64,000 nucleotides of DNA, taken from Oopsacas minuta (Eukaryota > Porifera > Hexactinellida > Lyssacinosida > Leucopsacidae). This document shows positions 56,248-64,000 of the stretch, in pieces. Position numbers and translations under genes: made by a program. The notes under the pieces are model-generated. The model saw only the letters and a program-made list of their open reading frames with translations, did not search any database and was not told the DNA's origin. Position 1 is the first letter of the stretch. Every line of letters starts with the position of its first letter. The stretch spans positions 1,054,001 to 1,118,000 of the forward strand of contig JAKMXF010000222.1 of the NCBI GenBank assembly GCA_024704765.1. Direction: 5' to 3'.

Positions 56248-56460
56248 CTACCAAACATCTGACCTCTGTTCACTTCGTCTCAGTTGCTGCTTCATCAGCT
56301 CCATCATCTTCAGCTTCATTTCTTGCGCCTCCCTCTCCGATTCCCTTCTCCACTCTCGCAACTCGTCGAGCTCGCTCCTTACCATCCTCCTCCACTCCTC
56401 TAATTCCTCTTCTCGTTTCCCCGACTCCTCCTTCCATTCTTGAGCATCCTTCTGAGCAAT
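56248..56460 (-). pseudogene. Coiled-coil fragment, gag-like
   Basis: A 70-codon frame without an ATG reads QEWKEESGKREEELEEWRRM, then SELDELREWRRESEREAQEM and KLKMMELMKQQLRRSEQR. It is highly charged with heptad-like Leu/Met/Trp spacing, as in gag proteins of Gypsy-like elements. The complementary plus frame (56232-56636) is Ser/Pro-rich and is probably its shadow. Confidence 0.4.
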
Positions 56461-57253
56461 TTACTTGGCTATTTTCAAATCGATCACCTGCCCAAGGATC
56501 CCCTGAGTCATCACCTCCTGCTCATATAGCCTATTTGAGGGATGTTATCAGCCAAGCTGTGTCCATCGGCTTGGTCATCGCGTCGTATAAAAATTATAAA
56601 TTTGAACTAATATGTAGGTATAATGAAACAATGTAAATACATATTCAAATACTATAACATAAGTACTACAAAATTGAAATGAATAATTTAGAGTAAACGC
56701 ATGTATATATTTCCGAAAAATAATTGTGTCTATAGTTTAATCGACGTGTGTGTTCGGAACTGAACACAACAAAAACATGAAAGATAATTATAACTAAAGA
56801 AAATAATATTTGGTAAACGGACATTTCGTGGCATCGAGCAAATGAAGTGCGCTAGTAATGTGAAATATTAGTACAAAATATAAATGTAAAAATAATAATA
56901 CTTTGAACCTGAATAGCTAAGTCACACTCAGAAGGGCATAACTCTGAAAATATTTTGAATTTTTGAAAAATATTTTAGTTATAAACTCTGGAGATACAGT
57001 GCGTGTGAAAAACGATATACAATGTTTGGGCTACGAAATTCGATTTTTAGAACAGAATATGAAACTGAGGCCTGTTGCGTAGGATTTTGACCCGCAAGTA
57101 GCAATTGCAAATCAAGTAATATCAACATTTTATCCCTAGTCACATAGTAATCGTATTTATACATGTGTGACTTCCTGAATGCACACACTAACATTTTACT
57201 TTATTTCTAGATTTCAACATCAACACTTATATTTACTTTTGACATTTTTCATT
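56461..57253. other. 5' flank of the integrase-like gene
   Basis: AT-rich, with no further exon recognised. A promoter for the gene starting at 57254 should lie here or further upstream. Confidence 0.35.
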
Positions 57254-60200
57254 ATGGATGCGACAGAGTATGAAGCAATTCGTGGATGCCTCCAGACGAA
57301 TATTATCCCACCAGAAATCAAGAGTGATCGCTACAGAAAGAATAATTTTGTCAGAAAGTGCAAGGGGATTTACTTTCAAGAGAATAAGCTAATGAAGGTA
57401 TATTCCTGAATGATATTTTTGATTTATACTTATTTCCGGGACATAATTAGAAATCTTGATGCAACTACATATCTGCGAGGGGGCAGATATGTAGTTGCCT
57501 CATTAAATTTGCGTACCATAGGGAGATGAGAAGGGTGAAAACGCTAGGGGGACTCCTCTGCCCCTCAATGCTGCCTACAACCTCTGAGTTTAACTAAAAT
57601 AATTTCTTGTAGATTTTCAGAAAGAAAAATGGCTGTGTGAAATATTTGGAGATTCCACTAGTCTCAGAAATTGACAACATTATCGGATTCTATCACAATG
57701 TCACTCATCCTGGAATCAATACTACCATTGATGGAATCCGAAATAAATATGATTGGAATTGCATATACAATGATGTTGGATCCCATGTGAGTTACTAAAT
57801 TACGTATTTCTTTCATACATGATTTTCCAAGAAAATGTGGCTGAGAACACAACTTACCAACCCTCCAGGGACCCCTGGATTACAAATTTTGAAAATCCAG
57901 GGAAATTTGCAAAAGGGGTTGTTAAGTCTGAGAACAGCATGTATTATATAGTTTGAGGTTATTCACCTTGTAATTATTCTACTGTATACAGCTTTATTTG
58001 TGCTATTGTAAAATTATTATCGTGCGATCTGATGATATTTAGCAGGCACGTAGCTACGGGGGGGCAAGGGGGGGCAGTCGCCCCCCCCAAAAGTTTTTCT
58101 CGCCCCCCCAGATAAATTTGGAAGTTTTCGTTTTTATATACAATGTAGTTAGCTTATTAGTAATATTGCTCTATTAGCAACCAGCTTTCGGGTCCCAAAC
58201 GGGATTATAATGTTAATTTCGTTGCCCTATTAGCAACCAAATCTCTGCAAAATCCGAGTTGCTAATAAGCGAACTCCACTGTAATTAATAGCCTATGTAC
58301 TTCAACTGCATCGTCAAAACTATGAAATTAATAACTCGCGTTGCGATGATGGTTTTAATACTAGACAGGAAGTAACGCTCATTGATAGTAAACTTGTTCT
58401 ATTTTGACAGGCACTGAATTTCTACTATAATTTTAATTGAATTACCACGACCGCTAGTAATTGTTGTCAGAAGTTAGACTGTCCATTGAAGTAATTGAAG
58501 CATTGGTGATGCTCTTAGGGTTTCAGTTTTCAAAGCTTGTTTTGAAATTTACACATGAGTGAAGCCAATTTCAGATATTCTCTATAAGTTATAAAGTCAT
58601 TCTATATCATCAAATCTTTCACATTTTCTGTTCTTCAATCAGTTCAGTGACTCGTATCTCAAACAATTCTAGATGACTAAAAGACTACAACAAAGCAAAG
58701 TTCAGGCATATTTTAAAAGAAATCGAATAGAAATCGAAGATCATGTCGTCTCTTCAAATTATGAGGAGGTAGAGCCTGTTGTTACGAGTCTTCAAGTTTC
58801 GACCCCTTTAACTTCCGATTCTTGTACAACTATTTCAACTCCAAGTTTAAACACGACTCATATACAATCACCAATTGTGACTGTAAATGATTTGTCCAAA
58901 AATGGTGAGAAACCGAGGTAGCCTTCTATTATCTTCCCAAAAAATGAGGCCGGTAGACATTTTAGTACTCATTGGTATGCCCAATTCTCCTGGATAGAGT
59001 ATAGCAAAGAACTCGATGCTATATTTTGCCAACTGTGTCGGCTTTTTGGAGGATCAACAGCTGAAGCAACTTTTTCAACAAAAGGACTTTGTGACTGGAG
59101 GAAACTTGGCGACAAGTGCAAGAAGCACGATAGTTCTGTGTGTCATATGGCAGCTGTTGAAACACAGAAAGTCTGGGCAATTCATCAAATAATAGGGACG
59201 GTAGATAAGCAACTGGATCCAAATTTTCGAAATGAGAAAGTCATAGATGACAATCGGAAACATTTAATGACTGTTCTTGACATTATTACTTTTTGTGCCA
59301 AACAAGATATTCCTCTTCGAGGAGATGATGAATCAGATCAGTCGCTTAATAAAGGGAACTTTCTTGAAATATTAGAACTTTTAGGAAAATATGATAGCAA
59401 TGTGACCAAGAGGATAGAAAGTCTTCCAGGAAATGCAAAAATGCTAAGTCCAGATATTCAAAATGATTTGCTTACATCACTCGCTTCAGTGCTTCTAGAC
59501 TATGTTAAAAGTGAAGTAGAAATCGCGTCTTGTTATGCTATTCTAGCTGACGAAGTAAAAGATGCATCTAAGAAGGAGTTGTTAGGTGCTTCTTTGCGAT
59601 ATATCCATAAAGGTAATGTCCGAGAAAGAGCTATTGGCTTTATTGAATTGAAGGACATGGATGCGGGCACCATCTCTGAAAAACTGATAGAGCTACTTAA
59701 GCCTTTTGAGCTCGATCCTCTGAAATGTGTAGGACAGGGTTACGACGGGGCTAGTGTTATGTCAGGAATACACGGTGGTGTCCAAGCCCGCATGAAAGGA
59801 GCAGGTTATCGCAATGCCACATATGTTCCTTGTGCTTCACATAGGCTTAACTTAGTATTAGCTGCAACTGCTGAACAACATCCTCTGATGAAATCTTTCT
59901 TTGATATATTGGATTTGACGTATTCGTTCATGAATGGAACAAAGCGACATGCAGTTTTCATAGACGTCCAGGATGAGCGCTATCCCAACGTCCAAGCTCT
60001 TGAACTTGCACGTTCATGTAGTACTCGTTGGTCTTCCCGTTCTTTGGAGGTGGAAAGGTTTCTGCGTCGGTTTGATTGCATACTTGATACTTTAAGCATA
60101 TTTGGAAATGATAATGATGCAGACACAAGTTTAGCAGCTAAATCTTTACTAGGTAGTCTACAAACAAAGAAATTTATGACCATCTTAGTTTACTTTGGTA

Positions 60201-63200
60201 GGCTGTATGATTACTCTGATTTTTGCACTAAAGCTTTTCAGAAGTCGACAGCAACTGTTTCTTCTTGTTTGATATTACTTACCGATCTGAGGGAAAGGTT
60301 GGTCAATTTCGATTTTGACAAGGTTGTCGAATATGCCAAAGATTTGTCTGGTAAATATGAAATCGAAAATTTTGATGTAAGAGACACAATCAGGCAACGG
60401 CGTCTTCCAGAAAGGTTTAGAGAAGGATATCTAAATAGCTCTGTTGGACACACAAACGCATCCAACTTTGAAGAGCTTGAAATATTGTTACGCCAAAATG
60501 TCCGCGAGATCTTAGCAGAATTGGATGCCCGTTTTGGTACAGATCAATCAGGCATCATGAAGGCTGCTGATTGCTGCTTACCAAGGTCTCAAAACTTTCT
60601 TAACAAACAGGAATTGAATACACTATCTGAACTGTATGTAATAGATATCAAAGATTGTGAAATAGAAGTTTTCCGTTCGTTTATTGCTCGGAAAGATGAA
60701 TCTCAGCTAAATACTTTGATCGATGTACTGGATGTGATTGACAAAGATATTTTCCCTGATGTTTTCAACTTATACCAAATTCTTGTGACTATCCCTCAGA
60801 CGTCTTGCAAGGTTGAGAGAATGTTCTCATCTGTTAAGAGAATAAAAACACGTTTGCGCTCACAAATGACCACTGAGCGTCTCAACCATCTTGCCCTGTT
60901 ATCTATTGAAAAAGATATTGCAGAAACACTTTGTTATAATGATGTGATCGAACATTTTAAGCAGATGAAGCACCGCCGCTTTCTTTTGTAATGTCAAATA
61001 GTATCCCTGAATTGAGTTTAGTATCTTAATGAATGCTCTTACTATAATGTAGACTAATCTAATGCTCCCTAGCCTAGTAATCTGGTACTTTATGAATTAA
61101 AAAGGTTATACATGTAAGAAAAGGAGACTGGGTCGTACTTGTTATACACAAGTAATTAACTTTTCAAAAATATTTGTCCCTGCAATTGCCCTCCCGAAAT
61201 ACTTCTTGCCCCCCTGAATGTCTTGCTCTAGCTACGTGCCTGATATTTAGTATACCGGTATACAATTTTATCATATGGAAATCTATTTGTGCGGTACAAC
61301 CAACCAACCATGTATCTAACACCTAATGACCCTTGCGGTAGTTAGTAATTGGGATAGGTAATTGGAGTATTTCACATAAACATATTTGCCAACCTGAGTG
61401 AAGAAAAAGCGGGACGAAATGCTAATTTAGTGGGACATCTGGAACGTAGCAAATTACATTAGACTGGACTACAAACTGACAATTAAATCATTTCCCGTTC
61501 TAGATCCGAACTTGCCATGACTGTCAAACCTCTGCTGCTCTACCTCCTCAGCCACAACGAGAGCTTCAACCTATTCCTCCTCCTGAAGAACCATGGTGTC
61601 ATTGTGGAATTGATCTCATATGTAATATGTCTCACACTGTACTTGGATTTCAGCACATTCTCTTCATCGTGTGCTACCTGAGTAAATTTGTAATTGCCCG
61701 ACCACTCAAGACTAAAACTTCTAAAGAAATATTGGATTGTTTACAGGAAATTTATCTCTCGTTCGGTGTACCTAACATCCTCCAACATGATCAGGGAACA
61801 GAATTCTCAAGCAAGGTAACTCATATTTTTACATACTCGAGATTAGTAATTGTAAATACACCAAGTAAATTATTCCCGATACACAATACAACTTACTATA
61901 TTGGATATACATAAGTAACATGTTGCATTGTCAATTGTCAGTGCATTGCTTCAATATATACCCTGGTAGGAAATTGTGTACCCTGATGACTATATTTAAG
62001 AACCGTGTGGAAAATTGGATTTTAATTTATGTTAAATACTAATAAATAAGAATTTCCGAATTAATGCTCCTACCTTCGGATGGAAAATTTACCTTATTAA
62101 TCGTTATATCTTTCTAACTATTGCTGTACAAGACTGAATACATGCGCGTAGTAGATTGTTGTCGTTCTCTTATTTACTTTCAAAATAGCAATTTCAAGAA
62201 TTTCACAAGAAGATAAATGTCAACACCAGAAGAACCACAGCATACCACCCACAAAGTAACGGACTTGTTGAGTCACACAACAAAATATTGAAAACGTGAG
62301 TATTGATGCTAAATATAAATATATATCTATTCAAAGCCTTACATACGTTTAATACACGTCGTTTATAATTAGATAGCTTTGAATTAATTTAACACTTTTA
62401 CAAATAGAAAAATCAACAAGATGCAATCTGAAGGGGACACTGAATGGACAGAGAAATTACAGACAGCAGTACTAGCAGCAAATACTCAAACCAAAATATC
62501 TACAAGCTACACACCCTTTTATCTCATGTTTGGGAGAGACTTTGATTCATCTAACCTTCTCAATCTTATCACTTCTCCAACTAACCCCGGATTACTAACC
62601 GAAGCTGATATCTCAGAGGCAGAAGTATCAGAAGATGAGAATATTCAAATGGATGCAAACGAACCACGCCCATTTGACTTTCCTATAATTGATAACGAAT
62701 GGATAGAAAATCTTTCTTCCACACGTAAAGCTGACAGAATGAATGCTATTGAAAACATCAAGGCAGGTCAGAAAGTTCAAAAGAAAACATATGACAGCAA
62801 AGTTAAACACAACAGGTAAGAAATAACGAAACACATTCTTGTGTGATGTAACATGTTGGAATTTCATACATCATCTCTTACTAAAATTAAATTAAATTCA
62901 CTGACTGTTGTATAATCCGATAAATATGAAATAATCTTGAATCGGAACTAATTTATTGTTTCCTCAATTATATGAATTCTTAAATTCCAAAACACTTACT
63001 TTTAGTTATATAATTAGCATCATTACAAACTGTACGTAATTGGCACATTATTTTCTTTGTATAATCATTGTGTAGACTTTAGATCAGAATTTGTGGAAGG
63101 AGATGAGGTACTTGTACATAATATAAAGAAAGCCAAGCGACTCCCAGGAACAAAAGATGCAAAGAAATATTTGGGACCATATACGATAGAGGAAGTTAAA

Positions 63201-63395
63201 CCAAGCGACCTAGTTGCTCGCAAAGACCCAGATAGCAAAACAACAAAATTACCTATCCATCTATCAAGAAAATATCATTCTCGCATGAACGAAAAACGGC
63301 AGGTTCGAACGAAGACAGGCAAATCAAAGAAGCCCAAAAGATCTTGCAAATTCCCTTCTAGCGGTAAATATAATAGCGAGACAATATTGTACTGA
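57254..63395 (+). CDS. GIN/Ginger-type integrase-like gene, at least six exons
   Basis: The inferred exons are 57254-57397, 57613-57786, 61504-61815, 62189-62295, 62408-62815 and 63083 to about 63363 (or to the stop at 63395). All junctions are GT-AG and phases agree. Exon 2 has FYHNVTHPGINTTIDGIRNK and exon 3 begins IRTCHDCQ; together these make an HHCC zinc-binding domain (H-x3-H, C-x2-C). Exon 3 holds CGIDLICNMSHTVLGFQHIL (first Asp) and VPNILQHDQGTEF (second). Exon 4 holds AYHPQSNGLVESHNKIL (Glu). After splicing, exactly 35 residues separate the second Asp and the Glu, the D,D35E of integrases. Exon 5 continues with TPFYLMFGRDFD and exon 6 with GDEVLVHN and YLGPYTIEEVKPSDLV, a C-terminal SH3-like region. 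No stops or shifts. Relatives are Gypsy-derived GIN genes and Ginger transposons. No terminal repeats were found. More coding sequence follows at 63.5 kb. Confidence 0.82.
57461..57498. repeat. Perfect 16-bp-arm hairpin in intron 1
   Basis: GCAACTACATATCTGC and its exact complement flank a 6-nt loop GAGGGG, inside the first intron of the integrase-like gene. Confidence 0.9.
58141..58281. mobile_element. Pogo-like MITE, 141 bp, inside the hAT
   Basis: The left end CAATGTAGTTAGCTTATTAG and the right end GCTAATAAGCGAACTCCACTG are imperfect inverted repeats, with TA at 58139-58140 and 58282-58283. The same ends as the element at 18517. It inserted into the hAT's 5' non-coding part. Confidence 0.8.
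58673..60991 (+). pseudogene. hAT transposase, ZMYM1-like, one nonsense codon
   Basis: One frame of 772 codons broken only by TAG at 58919-58921, in a KPR-(Q)-P context where CAG is expected. The N-terminus (MTKRLQQSKVQAYFKRNRIE) is followed by a TTF-type zinc-finger region (~residues 85-165) with IFPKNEAGRHFSTHWYAQFS, FCQLCRLF and WRKLGDKCKKHDSS. The RNase H-like catalytic region includes YAILADEVKDASKKELLG (first Asp), GQGYDGASVMSG (second) and PCASHRLNLVL (CxxH). The C-terminal hATC dimerisation block starts near 698: TSCKVERMFSSVKRIKTRLR and TTERLNHLALLSIE. If translation restarts at 59138 a 617-residue product lacking the zinc finger is possible. The copy is young. Confidence 0.95.
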
Positions 63396-64000
63396 ACTAT
63401 AACTAATTGACTCAGCCCATGATTAAGTACATATAAACTAGTTGTGTTCTGTATTGATTCGATTAATACGTAATAGCAATCCTACATTTCACATATTTAT
63501 TTATACTTCGATTCTTTGGATGATATATTGAACCTGGATACCATGGAAGAAACTTTGAAACACCGCAACAACACTCAATCTATGAAAATATCGACTCTGA
63601 GCTACTTCAATTGAAACCTCGAATACTATCAGCTCTTGTCAATAACACATACTTAACCCAACTACATGAGAAACTCGCTACAAAAGCTGCATCTCTAACT
63701 TCATTGAATTTACTATATTCTTACCATCCACCCAACGAACTAAATTTTGAGATTAAGGAGAAGCTTGCTGTATCAGCCGGTAAATGGTAAACAGAATATC
63801 GTTCCTCCTATCCTACTGAAATACCTGAAGAGACACGAAGAGATCTTGACTATCCAATTGCTGTTCTATTACCAGTAATAATTGAGTTAATATTCCCAAC
63901 TGAGCAAGTTCATGAGATCATTGAAATACCAGAACAATCTATACAAAATGCATCAGATCTTATCCCATATCCTAAATGGGGAGGAGAGTATAACAACATC
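63396..64000 (+). CDS. Open coding region at right edge, likely further exon(s)
   Basis: From about 63525 the plus strand reads GYHGRNFETPQQHSIYENID, SELLQLKPRILSALVNNTYL, LHEKLATKAASLTSLNLLYS, then FEIKEKLAVSAGKW, a TAA at 63788, and TEYRSSYPTEIPEETRRDLD and onward to the window end (YPKWGGEYNNI). It is hydrophilic and helix-like. I do not recognise the domain. The TAA replaces a likely CAA (Gln). No good AG acceptor precedes the open stretch, so its link to the integrase-like gene rests on position and strand only. Confidence 0.4.

Larger units (their letters stand above)
58043..61242. mobile_element. hAT element, 3.2 kb, perfect 8-bp TSD, in intron 2
   Basis: ATATTTAG is duplicated exactly (58035-58042 and 61243-61250). 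The ends CAGGCACGTAGCTAC and TAGCTACGTGCCTG are inverted repeats, followed inward by G/C runs. It lies in the second intron of the integrase-like gene, same strand, so it need not disrupt the protein. It carries a smaller MITE at 58141-58281. Confidence 0.98.

Noticed and set aside
56232-56636. 134-codon Ser/Pro-rich plus frame, considered as an upstream exon of the integrase-like gene
   Set aside because: The opposite strand reads a more protein-like charged coiled coil over the same bases, and no donor site in matching phase was evident.
63780-63794. A 15-nt GTAAAT...ACAG segment whose removal would eliminate the TAA and keep frame
   Set aside because: Introns this short are not known in animals to my knowledge; a CAA-to-TAA mutation is simpler. 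cDNA would decide.

Overview
This is AT-rich eukaryotic nuclear DNA, almost certainly from an invertebrate animal. The evidence is one intact NUP98-96 nucleoporin gene, a multi-exon integrase-like gene with canonical GT-AG introns, and a dense load of animal-type DNA transposons (Tc1/mariner, hAT, MULE, pogo-like). Several transposon proteins, such as the degraded one at 17.2-17.8 kb and the DD37E and DD37D Tc1/mariner types, are of kinds I associate mainly with arthropods. An arthropod or other ecdysozoan is therefore my best guess, but the sequence does not prove it. Nothing bacterial is present: no operons, no Shine-Dalgarno-led genes and no CRISPR.

Layout. 0.1-0.34 kb: a 25-bp repeat array that looks like the terminus of a MULE. 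1.4-2.5 kb: a broken ZBED/FAM200-type hAT (minus). 5.5/14.6 kb: an inverted dispersed repeat. 6.4-7.4 kb: a dead mariner. 7.7 kb: a hAT C-terminus. 8.8-9.2 kb: an OTU-like remnant. 11.5 kb: a fragment with a 2A-like IEINPGP motif typical of non-LTR retrotransposons. 12.65-14.03 kb: a complete Tc1 (DD34E, two stops) inserted in one arm of an inverted repeat. 15.4-16.05 kb: a 604-bp MULE-type MITE with 9-bp target duplication. 16.6-18.5 kb: several transposase scraps. 18.5-20.3 kb: a pogo-like element holding a nested DD37D maT-like element. 21-23.3 kb: a large inverted repeat. 23.5-24.9 kb: a degenerate satellite. 25.1-27.8 kb: a decayed hAT. 28.9-33.6 kb: NUP98-96 (minus), the one unambiguous host gene. 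34.4-43 kb: MITEs, a second mariner, foldback elements, and a long-TIR element with a nested Tc1. 45.1-47.1 kb: a MULE with FLYWCH-like, DDE and RING parts, bounded by perfect 9-bp TSDs. 47.5-48.1 kb: a MITE and a strong hairpin. 50.3-54.0 kb: a Mutator-like transposase split by a DD37E Tc1. 54.2-55.5 kb: another DD37E Tc1. 57.25-63.4 kb: a six-exon GIN/Ginger-type integrase gene with a 3.2-kb near-intact hAT in its second intron, continuing towards the right edge.

Functional picture. NUP98-96 encodes two nuclear pore proteins from one precursor cut at a conserved HF|S site. Its FG domain is strikingly poor in FG dipeptides. The integrase-like gene keeps an HHCC zinc-binding motif and an exact D,D35E spacing only when its introns are removed, and its six exons have no stops or frameshifts, unlike every other transposon ORF here. 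It is either a recent Ginger-like element or a domesticated host gene. The rest is a layered transposon landscape in which insertion order can be read from nesting and target-site duplications.
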